Shown one piece after another: positions 7,901 through 15,345 of a stretch of DNA of 64,000 nucleotides (positions within the stretch are counted from its first letter, which is position 1; each line of letters opens with the position of its first letter). The DNA comes from a bacterium (lineage in GTDB: Bacteria > Krumholzibacteriota > Krumholzibacteriia > LZORAL124-64-63), in contig JAAEQC010000092.1 in the NCBI GenBank assembly GCA_024231905.1, positions 152,726 to 216,725 on the forward strand, in the 5' to 3' direction. Both the position numbers and the translations under genes were made by a program. The notes under the pieces were generated by a model. That model saw nothing but the letters and a program-made list of their open reading frames with translations, ran no database searches and was not told the DNA's origin.

Positions 7901-9779
7901 GTACCGGTCCGCCAATGAAGCCGGACCTTTCGTCCAGGCGAACCGGGACCTCGTCACCGGCACCACGTACTACCGTGACGTGGATCTGGATCTTCTCACC
8001 CAGTATTTTTATCGGATCGTGGCCGTGGACGAGGCCCTGGTTCCCAGTGGGTTGTCCACATCGGTGATGGTCTCGACCGCGCCTGCCGAGGCTACCAACT
8101 TCCCCATCGACTTCGGCCTGGAGACGAGCGGTCACCTGGCCCTCGGCGATGTGGACGGCGACGGCTGGGACGAGATCATCCTGGGCGCCGACGGAATCTA
8201 CGTATGGAATCACGACGGCACCGAGAACTTCGATGGGGACGGCAACAGCCAGACCCTGGGTCCGATCACGGCCCTGGACTCCCAGTACGAGCCGGGTGGT
8301 GTTGCGCTGGCGCAGATCGACGGGGAGAAGGGGCTGGATATCGTCGTGAGCAGCCGCGGCGAAGGATACAATCATGTCAACGTGTTCCGCTGGGACGGCA
8401 CGCAGGCTCCCGGCTGGCCTAAGTCCACTAGGGGATTGCCCGGAGCCGACTGGAACTGGGCGACCCCTGCGGTCGGGGACATTGATGGCGACGGTGACAA
8501 CGAAGTCGTCGTCATTACACTAAACGGTCGCGTCTGGGCTTGGCATCACGACGGGGTCGAAGTTCGGGACGGGGACAGCGATCCGGCGACCGACGGGGTT
8601 TTTCATACTCGAGCGGGATCGGATTTCGAATGGGATCTGGCCGGTCCGGCACTCGCCGATCTGGACGGAGACGGCGCCCGTGAAATCATATTCGGTACGC
8701 GGAATGATTCTTCGGGGAATCGTTACATGTACGTCGTTCGGTACGATGGCACGGATCTACCGGGATTCCCCTATTTATCCAATGGTCCGATTGTCTGCCA
8801 CCCTGCGATCGCGGATCTGGAAGGGGACGGTACTAAGGAGATCGTTTTCTACACCACGTTCAATCAGGTCTGCGTGATCCGACAGGACGGTTCCGACTAT
8901 CCGGGCTTCCCAACGACGGTCGGCGCCACGTTCTCGATCGGTTTCGTTACGAGTCCCGGCCTAGGCGATGTCGATGGTGACGGCGAACTCGAGATTCTGA
9001 TCGCCGCCAATACCGCCGGTAGCATGGAGGGCAAGGAATCGAGGCTGTTGATCGTGGATACGGACATCGCCGGCGGTACCTCCGGCGACGTCATGTCCGG
9101 CTGGCCCGTCTACCTGCCGGGCAGTTCGGAGGCCAGCCCGCTCCTGGCGGACATCAACGGCGACGGCGAGTTGGACGTGGTGCACGGTATCGGTGGCGGT
9201 TCGACGACGTCACCGAACAATCTCTACGCTTTCAACTGGCAGGGCGTTCCCATCGCCGGCTTCCCCATCACCCTGCGCGGACCCATCGCGGCCTCGCCGG
9301 TCGTCGCCGACCCGGACCGTGACCACGATGTGGACATCATCCTGGGCAGCCGGGACCGGCAACTCCACGTATGGGACATGCCCTTCGCCTACGACGTGAC
9401 CGATTGCCCCTGGGCGACCTTCCAGTCGGACCGGGCGCGCACCGGCGAGTTCTTGGACTTCACGGTGGTGGCAGTCGGGGACGACAGCGTCGTTCCGCCG
9501 GCGGGCTTCACGGTGGGGAGTGCTTATCCGAATCCGTTCAACCCCTCGACCAAGGTCCGGTTGTACATGCCCGAGCGGGGCGACCTGCGCCTGCGGGTCT
9601 ACGACTTGCAGGGACGTGTGGTCCGCAACCTCTACAGCGGCCAGATCGATGCCGGCTGGCACACCATGGTGTGGGACGGTCGGGACGAGGGCGGTCGCGC
9701 GCAGGCCAGCGGCTTGTACTTCATGAAGGCGGCCAGCAACCGGGAGGTTTCGGTCCAGAAGATGACCCTCGTCAAGTGA
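4959..9779 (+). CDS. Gingipain-type C25 cysteine protease with FG-GAP-like propeller and T9SS-type sorting domain
   Basis: This 1606-residue secreted protein has a signal peptide (1-29, ending ASLAA), a propeptide-like region, and a peptidase C25 domain at about 242-620. The likely catalytic pair is His490 in QIGHGF and Cys525 in LNCSSAG. Then come Ig/CARDB-like modules (about 630-945, with GNGEIEAGE and DDGVLDPGE), a fibronectin type III domain (about 948-1037), and a run of FG-GAP-like repeats (about 1048-1480; GDVDGDGWDE, GDIDGDGDNE, ADINGDGELD). The end is a FlgD-Ig-like/type IX sorting domain opened by AYPNPFNPSTK. I chose the ATG with GGAGG before the signal peptide. It should cleave proteins outside the cell or on its surface. 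No secretion-system genes lie nearby. Confidence 0.9.
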   Translation: MRVVAFRSSASTLVLTALIIALLPVASLAANVLHEGTFEIRDLTWEVLADGSTRPVLEGTRSVALPGETDLPVRELTLLVPLDRRIVSVEIEALAVHRFGAPDALATAVAEVSSEGPINVASLAATDPAAGWGGMTGAHVWRGYRLLTVQVRPVRKAAGGELEFLDAYAVNVEFGGPMGDDVAQRRRFMPRELERNTGILAEVVDNADVLSAYDRKSGTVVAAPGDGFQPTPVPSLEGSAVNHLIVTSAALAPEFQRLADYRASLGMPSVVVTREFIEANYRQGVDVQESIRLFIRDAYEMWGTEYVLLAGDSEVLPPRIVNNSLYPLGGSTDIPVDLYFACLDGNWNANGNHRFGETAVTGMASDDADFAEEVYVGRAPVATLATAAIFVDKVITYEGTAAGQQWPNRSLYAAEVLFPDPYTGTETIQLDGSIYADQQITDHILPCTTRESWAMYEDFRSVIGDAILTRSALIDTLNGGGYGIVNQIGHGFYFNMSVGDANFTNGDADALTNGDALFMLYALNCSSAGFHYSCLMERFLQNPDGGAVASIGSVEAAFPVTANMYQQEFFDLLYCQDEYRIGRTLALSRLPFLVNTGSNYTDRWTFLNYTLLGDPALALWTSSPRGLIVSAPTALALGDQSVAITVSDSSGVVEGAIVCLAKDGEDYATGVTDAGGQVILGFRPVAGGDAVLTISGLNLERTTSTIPVTVGTTYLAVESMVVHDSGTLGSAGNGNGEIEAGETIALVPTLRETGGAPATGIFASMTITVPGVTILDGAVSFPDVAAGGTTVAATAFRFEVAPDVADGTELPVLFNVGAGGGPYPSTWDARILAPEMEITAVDWSDSAFGNDDGVLDPGERVEVTFDVRNFGAGRANLLNAYLRSDDGNVVLYDTLASLPALDLMGDAAGSVPFSMGLVDAALVSHGRIVLEDDYGRTTVQDIYLQRPATTDSLWADTTLGPDLLGISWTPSASGDVVGYNVYRSANEAGPFVQANRDLVTGTTYYRDVDLDLLTQYFYRIVAVDEALVPSGLSTSVMVSTAPAEATNFPIDFGLETSGHLALGDVDGDGWDEIILGADGIYVWNHDGTENFDGDGNSQTLGPITALDSQYEPGGVALAQIDGEKGLDIVVSSRGEGYNHVNVFRWDGTQAPGWPKSTRGLPGADWNWATPAVGDIDGDGDNEVVVITLNGRVWAWHHDGVEVRDGDSDPATDGVFHTRAGSDFEWDLAGPALADLDGDGAREIIFGTRNDSSGNRYMYVVRYDGTDLPGFPYLSNGPIVCHPAIADLEGDGTKEIVFYTTFNQVCVIRQDGSDYPGFPTTVGATFSIGFVTSPGLGDVDGDGELEILIAANTAGSMEGKESRLLIVDTDIAGGTSGDVMSGWPVYLPGSSEASPLLADINGDGELDVVHGIGGGSTTSPNNLYAFNWQGVPIAGFPITLRGPIAASPVVADPDRDHDVDIILGSRDRQLHVWDMPFAYDVTDCPWATFQSDRARTGEFLDFTVVAVGDDSVVPPAGFTVGSAYPNPFNPSTKVRLYMPERGDLRLRVYDLQGRVVRNLYSGQIDAGWHTMVWDGRDEGGRAQASGLYFMKAASNREVSVQKMTLVK

Positions 9780-9816
9780 CGGAGGTTGACTGAGGGGGCG
9801 GCCCTACCTACGCTCA

Positions 9817-9851
9817 GACGAGGCGCGGACCTGACCGGCCCGCGCCTCGTC
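9817..9851 (+). terminator. GC-rich hairpin terminator after the C25 protease gene
   Basis: GACGAGGCGCGG and its exact complement form a 12-bp stem with an 11-base loop, 37 bases after the stop. There is no T run, so termination might need help. Its end touches the ATG at 9854, which argues against that ATG as the start of the next gene. Confidence 0.65.
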
Positions 9852-9883
9852 GTATGTGGACCATCGGCCGACGGGAGAACGTG

Positions 9884-11533
9884 GTGCGTGGACTCGGAGC
9901 CGGCAGAGGATATACGTCGGGTGTGTTACTGGTGGCTTGGGCTCTCCTGGCGGGCGGGTGCGGAGCAGAGCGGGACCCGGCGCCGGCAGCGGGCGGGGAA
10001 CGGCTGCCTGGCGGCACCGTCGTCATCGCCCTGGACGGAGATCCTGACACGCTCAATCCTCTCCTGCGCACGTCCACGGAAGCGGGGCGGGTGATCTCGG
10101 CGCTCGGCGATCCGTTGTTGATCATGGCCGAAGACCTGACCTGGCAACCCAACATCGCCACGAGTTGGGATGTGGCCCCGGACGGCCTGGCCGTGACCTT
10201 CCATCTGCGGCCCTGGAATTGGGAGGACGGCACGCCCCTGGCTGCCGCGGACGTGGTGGCGAGTTTCGAGCTCTTTCGCGATCCCCGTGTGGCCAGTCCC
10301 CAGCGCAGCTTCTTTGCCGACGTGACGCGGGCTGTGGCGGTGGATTCGGCGACGGTGCGTTATGAATTCGCCCGCGCCTTCAACGATCCGCTGGCGCGGA
10401 CCCGCCACGACATCCTGCCCCTGCATATGGTCCGTGACCTCGATCCCGCGGCCGCCGGCTCCTGGGCAATGAACACGCATCCCCTGTCCTCAGGTCATTT
10501 CCGCCTGGCGGCGTGGGAGCACAACCGCCAACTCATCCTCGAGCGGAATCCCGCTTATACGGGTACGCCTCCGTTGCTGGATCGCGTGGTTTTCCGGGTG
10601 CTCGGCGACGTGGAGACACGGGTCCTGGCCCTGGAGGCCGGCGAGGTCGATCTGGTGGATCAGATCCCCCCGACTGCGGCGCGGCGTCTCGCGGACGGAA
10701 CGGACATCCGAATCGTACCCACGGGCGGCCGCCAGCTCTATTACCTGCAGTGGAACTGTCGGCGATCCGCCTTCGCCGACGCGGCCACCAGGCGCGCCTT
10801 GTCCCTGGCCCTCGACCGTGAGCGCATGATCGCCGCCCTGGTCGACGGCTACGGCCGGCCGGCGGTGAGCCCCGTGGCGCCGGTAATGTGGAATCATCAC
10901 CGGGACCTGGCCGTTCCGCCCATGGATACTCGGGAAGCCGCCCGGCTGCTGGCCTCCGTGGGCTGGGCGGACGCGGACGGCGACGGCGTGCTTGAACGGC
11001 AAGGCCAACCCCTGCGCTTCGAGATCCTCACCCGGCAGGGCGATCCGGTGCGCGAGCAGGGTGCGGTGATCCTGCGGGAGAATCTCCGGCGGGTCGGCGC
11101 CGAGGTGAGCATCCGGGTGCTGGAGCTGAGTGCCGGTATCGACCTGCTGCGAGCGGGCGAGTTCGACGCCTACTTCGGACTCCTCAACCTGAATCTCTAC
11201 GGGGATCCCTCCGGCTACGTGCATTCGCGCTCGACCGGCCGGATGAACCTGGGGCACTACGCCAACGCGATGATCGATTCCCTGCTGGAAAGCGCGCTGT
11301 CCACCCGCGATCGGACCGCTGCGTTACCCCTGTGGCAGGAACTCCAGGAGGCCCTGATGGAGGACCCGCCGGCGGCGTACCTCTTCCACCCGGATATTCT
11401 CGTGGGCGTCGGACCTCGCCTGCGCGACGTGCGTCCGCATATGCTGTCTCCCTTCAACAATCTCGCCGAGTGGTGGATACCGACCGGACAACGCCGGTAC
11501 CGTTCCAATGACAAAGGGTTGTCGCGAGAGTAA
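9884..11533 (+). CDS. Extracellular solute-binding lipoprotein, family 5 (peptide/nickel type)
   Basis: This protein of about 549 residues looks like a DppA/OppA-family binding protein. It has a lipoprotein signal ending LLAGGC (Cys26), then a family start (GTVVIALDGDPDTLNPL), a W-x-P-N-I-A-x-S-W segment and the hydrophobic and aromatic spacing of this fold. It should bind peptides outside the inner membrane and pass them to an ABC permease. No permease or ATPase gene is adjacent. I prefer the GTG with GGGAG six bases upstream. An ATG ten codons earlier has no ribosome site and follows the terminator hairpin directly. Its place between two proteases suggests uptake of their products. Confidence 0.85.
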   Translation: MRGLGAGRGYTSGVLLVAWALLAGGCGAERDPAPAAGGERLPGGTVVIALDGDPDTLNPLLRTSTEAGRVISALGDPLLIMAEDLTWQPNIATSWDVAPDGLAVTFHLRPWNWEDGTPLAAADVVASFELFRDPRVASPQRSFFADVTRAVAVDSATVRYEFARAFNDPLARTRHDILPLHMVRDLDPAAAGSWAMNTHPLSSGHFRLAAWEHNRQLILERNPAYTGTPPLLDRVVFRVLGDVETRVLALEAGEVDLVDQIPPTAARRLADGTDIRIVPTGGRQLYYLQWNCRRSAFADAATRRALSLALDRERMIAALVDGYGRPAVSPVAPVMWNHHRDLAVPPMDTREAARLLASVGWADADGDGVLERQGQPLRFEILTRQGDPVREQGAVILRENLRRVGAEVSIRVLELSAGIDLLRAGEFDAYFGLLNLNLYGDPSGYVHSRSTGRMNLGHYANAMIDSLLESALSTRDRTAALPLWQELQEALMEDPPAAYLFHPDILVGVGPRLRDVRPHMLSPFNNLAEWWIPTGQRRYRSNDKGLSRE

Positions 11534-11553
11534 AGCATCCGTAGATTGACTCC

Positions 11554-13152
11554 ATGAACGCCAGCAAAACCTGCCAGCCGCGCCACGGCACCATCGTGCT
11601 CGCCATCGCATTCGCATTCGTTCTCGCTTCCTGCGGAGGAGGGTCGGATCCGACCGGCCCGCCGCCGGGCACGGTCACCGTCGGTTTCCGCCCCAACAGC
11701 ACCGGGCTGAACTTGACGGCGGGCGAATCGCAGGACCTGTGGGTCCTGGTGGACGGGACCGATTCCTACACGGTGTCCTGGCGCTATGGCTTGCAGACGG
11801 CCGACACGGACACGTTCCACCTCCTGGCGGACAACGTCGGCATCGATACGGTCTGGGCCACGGTGGCGACTGCGAAACGGGAGCAGAACCGGAACTGGCG
11901 GGTGGACGTAGTGCCCGACCTGTCGAGCCTGCCGCGCGAGGTGTCCGGCCTGGCCGTGGACGACGCGGGCGACCCGGCGGCGGTCGTCGTCAGTTGGTTG
12001 AGGTCTTCGCCGACCGTCTTCGATCTCGAGAGCTACGAGGTGGCGGTCAGTTATACGGGACCCATCAACGTGGAGAATTGGGACGAGGCGGCGTTCGTCG
12101 TGACGGAAGCCCACGACGAGTTGGCGTACCGGCAGGACGTCACCGTCTCGAACGCCGAGCACGGCCTGAATCCCGGCGAACAGGCGTGGTTCGCGGTGCG
12201 GGCCGTCGACGTGTTCGGGCAGACCTCCCTCATCAAGGAGTCCCTGTCCTGGGTCGTGACCTATCCCTGGTACCTGGACGTCCACGTCCAGGACGACAGC
12301 GGCCTACCTATCGGAAGCCTCATCCTGGTCTACGGTCCCGACGACGAGCGCTCGTCCACGGACGGTAGCGGCGATTGCCGACTCGGACCGTTTCGCAACA
12401 TCGATACCGTACCGGTGGCCACGCGTGCCGACGCCATGTTCTACAACTACTCGGCGCCTCCGCACGGCCTCGACGACGGTCCTCTCCTGATCACCCTCGT
12501 CGAACGCTATGTCCTGGACATGGTGGACTGCGGGATCTCTACCCCCGCGACGGAGTTCATGTCCTTCATGCAGTACATGACGCGGACGGATACCGAGGTG
12601 CCGGAGCGACCGAATCGGAAGCTCTACCGCTGGTCCGAGTATCCCATCCAGGTGCACTTCGTCGAGTGGGACACCCTGGGGGTCCAGTTCGCCGATTCGC
12701 TGCGGTCGGCCATGGCGATCTGGAACGATCACGTGGGTTTCGAGATCATGACCGAGACAGCGGACGTGGCGGCGGCCCATGTGCAATGCTCGTTCCGTTC
12801 CCTGGGAGGTGCTCTGGCCGGCCGGGTGTGGTCGCCCGACCACCTGGACCGTCTCGAAGTGGCCGTCCCGCGCGTTTTTGAGGTCTACTTCGATCCCGAG
12901 TACTACTTTCCCAACGACGTCATGCGACCGGTCGTCGCCACCGAGGTCGCCCTGCACGAGTTCGGTCACGTCCTCGGTCTCTACGATCATTTCTGTCTGT
13001 CCGGCAAGGGTAATCTCATGGACAACGGCGGCGCCTTCGGCATCCTCGCCGATGGTCCGGCCAACGCCATCAAGGCGTCGGAAATGCGAGTGGTGCGAGC
13101 CATCACCAACATGGCGCAGGGCGTCGACATGGCAGGCTACGAGCTCGACTGA
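11554..13152 (+). CDS. Lipoprotein metalloprotease with snapalysin/metzincin-like zinc motif
   Basis: This 532-residue lipoprotein has a signal peptide ending LASC (Cys27), then a glycine/proline linker, a fibronectin III-like region (about 125-235) and a C-terminal protease domain. The zinc motif is HEFGHVLGLYDH starting at His468. The third ligand position of HExxHxxGxx(H/D) is Asp478, as in the snapalysin family (M7), and a Met-turn-like NLMDNGG follows. The sequence before it (MAIWNDHVGF) resembles the strand found in matrixins and snapalysins. It should act at the cell surface. It starts 20 bases after the binding-protein gene, so the two are probably one transcript. Confidence 0.75.
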   Translation: MNASKTCQPRHGTIVLAIAFAFVLASCGGGSDPTGPPPGTVTVGFRPNSTGLNLTAGESQDLWVLVDGTDSYTVSWRYGLQTADTDTFHLLADNVGIDTVWATVATAKREQNRNWRVDVVPDLSSLPREVSGLAVDDAGDPAAVVVSWLRSSPTVFDLESYEVAVSYTGPINVENWDEAAFVVTEAHDELAYRQDVTVSNAEHGLNPGEQAWFAVRAVDVFGQTSLIKESLSWVVTYPWYLDVHVQDDSGLPIGSLILVYGPDDERSSTDGSGDCRLGPFRNIDTVPVATRADAMFYNYSAPPHGLDDGPLLITLVERYVLDMVDCGISTPATEFMSFMQYMTRTDTEVPERPNRKLYRWSEYPIQVHFVEWDTLGVQFADSLRSAMAIWNDHVGFEIMTETADVAAAHVQCSFRSLGGALAGRVWSPDHLDRLEVAVPRVFEVYFDPEYYFPNDVMRPVVATEVALHEFGHVLGLYDHFCLSGKGNLMDNGGAFGILADGPANAIKASEMRVVRAITNMAQGVDMAGYELD

Positions 13153-13174
13153 CCGTTGCGGTAATATTTATCCG

Positions 13175-13202
13175 TTGACATTACCGGGCCTCTGCATAAT
13201 CT
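13175..13202 (+). promoter_or_regulatory. Sigma-70-like promoter for the histone-like gene
   Basis: A perfect TTGACA is followed after 16 bases by TAATCT. The leader would be about 55 bases, with GGAGGG just before the start codon. Confidence 0.6.
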
Positions 13203-13264
13203 GAGAGTAAGATTCAACACGACTATGTACGGCCGTTATCCGGCCCCGGAACCGGAGGGATTCC

Positions 13265-13792
13265 ATGGCGCGCAAAACCAGCACCGTCCTGACGAGCCTG
13301 ACCACACAGGAACTGAAACGTCTCCTGGCCGCGCGTGAACGCATCGATGTCCTGGACAAGGAGAAGGGCCGGCTCCTGAAGGAGCTGGCGGCGATCGAGA
13401 AGGAACTGGCGAAGCTTGCGCGCGGAGCGGCGCCTACGACCCGCAAGAAGGCCACCCGCAAGAAGGCGGCGAAGAAGAAGGTCACGAAGAAGGCGACACG
13501 CAAGAAGACAGCCGGGAAGAAGGCCGTGGCGAGGACCGCCAAGAAGACGGTCCGCAAGACCGCCAAGAAGATCGGCAAGAAAGCCGCGCCGCGACCGCGC
13601 CTCGAGGACGTGATCGTGAAGGTGCTGGGCCGCCGCAAGAAGGGCATGTCCTTCAAGGATCTCCACCGGACGATCGTGGAAGGCAAGCTCTTCGCCACCA
13701 AGAGCGCCAAGTTCGACAACGTGCTACGGCGCACCCTGTCGACGAGCAAGAAGGTCAAGCGGATCGGCCGTGGCGTTTACGCCGCCGCCTGA
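13265..13792 (+). CDS. Histone H1-like DNA-binding protein with C-terminal winged helix
   Basis: This 175-residue protein has three parts. Residues 1-52 are rich in Glu, Leu and Lys and look like a coiled coil. Residues 53-110 are a lysine/alanine/threonine tail built from repeats such as TRKKATRKKAAKKK, as in histone H1 tails and bacterial H1-like proteins (Hc1, AlgP). Residues 111-175 have the pattern of a small winged helix (LEDVIVKVL, MSFKDLH, F-x-N-V-x-R-x-L, a final G-x-Y). It probably coats or bridges DNA. It stands alone between its own promoter and a strong terminator, which suggests high, independent expression. GGAGGG precedes the ATG. Confidence 0.82.
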   Translation: MARKTSTVLTSLTTQELKRLLAARERIDVLDKEKGRLLKELAAIEKELAKLARGAAPTTRKKATRKKAAKKKVTKKATRKKTAGKKAVARTAKKTVRKTAKKIGKKAAPRPRLEDVIVKVLGRRKKGMSFKDLHRTIVEGKLFATKSAKFDNVLRRTLSTSKKVKRIGRGVYAAA

Positions 13793-13822
13793 TCCTTTGG
13801 CCGCCGGTTACCATGCCGGGAT

Positions 13823-13860
13823 GACGACGGCGCCCCGCCTGGTAGCGGGGCGCCGTCGTC
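13823..13860. terminator. Bidirectional hairpin between convergent genes
   Basis: A perfect 16-bp stem (GACGACGGCGCCCCGC and its complement) with a six-base loop lies between the histone-like gene and the HIT gene, whose 3' ends face each other. A symmetric stem can serve both strands. Confidence 0.75.
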
Positions 13861-13878
13861 GTACCGGGGAACGGCCGG

Positions 13879-14220
13879 TCAACCGGGGGGCCATTTCATG
13901 GCGCGGCCGCCGAGGATGTGCAGGTGGAGGTGGTGGACGGTCTGGCCGCCGTCGTCGCCGCAATTGATGACGAACCGGTAGCCGCCGGTTAGGCCCTCGG
14001 CGGAGGCGATACGGGTGGCGGTCACCAGGAGGCGGCCGACCAGGTCGACGTCGTCGTCGCCCAGACGGTCCAGGCCGGTGACGTGGCGGCGGGGGATGAC
14101 CAGCACGTGGGTCGGGGCCTTGGGGTCGATGTCGCGGAAGGCAACGAAGTCCTCGTCGGCGTGGACCTGGGTGGCGGGAATCTCGCCGGCGGCGATGTCG
14201 CAGAAGAGGCAACTGGCCAT
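13879..14220 (-). CDS. HIT-family nucleotide-binding protein (HINT-like)
   Basis: This 113-residue protein is a full-length histidine-triad protein of the HINT branch, which hydrolyses purine nucleotide phosphoramidates. The active-site motif is HHLHLH near residues 96-101, with triad histidines 97, 99 and 101. The family start CLFCDIAAGEIPA carries the Cys pair seen in zinc-binding HINT proteins, and FRDIDPKAPTHVLVIP matches the second conserved block. It is one of only two genes on the minus strand here. It diverges from the PfkB gene across 79 bases and converges on the histone-like gene. Confidence 0.93.
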   Translation of the reverse strand: MASCLFCDIAAGEIPATQVHADEDFVAFRDIDPKAPTHVLVIPRRHVTGLDRLGDDDVDLVGRLLVTATRIASAEGLTGGYRFVINCGDDGGQTVHHLHLHILGGRAMKWPPG

Positions 14221-14299
14221 GGTCGTCCTTTCGGCGGTGCGGATCGTCGAACCTACGGCAGGCTAGCACGATTCGGACGTCGTGCTCAAGGAGGGTGTC

Positions 14300-15265
14300 T
14301 TGCAGCGGAACGAACCGGAGATCCTCGTGGTGGGCTACAACGCCTGCGACCTCACCGTCAGCCTCCCAGGAGCACCGCCGGTGGACGGCAAGCTCGAGGT
14401 GGATCACATGCGGCTGGGCGGCGGCGGTCCGGGCGCGACGGCGGCGGTGGCCCTGGCCCGGCTCGGCGCGCAAGTCCGGCTGGCGACACCGCTGGCGGAC
14501 GACCCGGCCGGTGGCCTGCAGCGGACGGAACTCAAGGCGGCGGGCGTCGATGTTTCCGCGTGTCCCGCAGCGCAGGGGGCTGCAACACCGCTGGCGGCGA
14601 TTCTGGTCGATCCCCGCGACGGTTCCCGTTCTATCCTCTGGTCACGGGGTGAACTGCCGGCCTTGGCGGTTCCGGAGGATCCCGAGGCCTTGCTGGGTAC
14701 GGCCGACTTGCTCTATGTGGACGGGCACGAACCGGCCGCGGCCGCTGCCTGTGCCCTGGTCGCTCGCCGCCGACGCCTGCCGGTGGTCATGGACGCCGGC
14801 ACCTTCCGCGCTGGTAGCCGGGACCTGGCCGCAGCCTGCACCGACGTGGTCTCCTCGACAGTCTTCGCACCGGCCTTGGCCGGAAGCGACGATCCCGCCG
14901 TCGCCTTGCGCACCCTGCGGGCCCTGGGGCCGGAACGGGTGGCCATGACTTTCGGCGCCGACGGCGTGTTGGCCCTGGACGGAGATGGTTTCTTCGCTGT
15001 ACCGGCCTTCGCCGTGGAGGCCGTGGACACGACCGGCGCGGGGGACGTCTTCCACGCGGGATACGCCTATGCTCTGGTCACGGGCCGTGGATTCGCGGAC
15101 GCCTTGCGTTACGGCGCGGCGACGGCGGCCATCAAGTGCCGGTCCTGGGGCGGTCGTGGCGGCCTGCCCACGGCCGCCGCCGTGGAGGAACTGCTTGCCA
15201 CCGGTCCGGTCCGTGCGCCGGGCGGTCCCCTGGCCGGCATTCCCCTCCGTCGACGGGAATCCTGA
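14300..15265 (+). CDS. PfkB/ribokinase-family carbohydrate kinase
   Basis: This 321-residue cytoplasmic kinase has both PfkB signatures: the N-terminal GGGGPGATAAVALARLGA block and the C-terminal DTTGAGDVFHAGY, whose Asp249 should be the catalytic base. The sugar or nucleoside it phosphorylates cannot be read from sequence. I chose TTG because AAGGAGGG lies five bases upstream; a GTG six codons earlier has no ribosome site. It is divergent from the HIT gene and runs 80 bases ahead of lexA, with no obvious pathway partner. Confidence 0.85.
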   Translation: MQRNEPEILVVGYNACDLTVSLPGAPPVDGKLEVDHMRLGGGGPGATAAVALARLGAQVRLATPLADDPAGGLQRTELKAAGVDVSACPAAQGAATPLAAILVDPRDGSRSILWSRGELPALAVPEDPEALLGTADLLYVDGHEPAAAAACALVARRRRLPVVMDAGTFRAGSRDLAAACTDVVSSTVFAPALAGSDDPAVALRTLRALGPERVAMTFGADGVLALDGDGFFAVPAFAVEAVDTTGAGDVFHAGYAYALVTGRGFADALRYGAATAAIKCRSWGGRGGLPTAAAVEELLATGPVRAPGGPLAGIPLRRRES

Positions 15266-15345
15266 ATTTCCCTCTGGAGTTTCGCGCGGTTTTCGCCTAG
15301 GTTGGGTATCTACGCCAGGAAATGGTCCCGAACCAGGAGGCGCTC

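Noticed and set aside
9854-9883. ATG at 9854 as the start of the peptide-binding lipoprotein
   Set aside because: It directly follows the terminator stem and has no ribosome site; the GTG at 9884 has GGGAG and leaves a better signal peptide.
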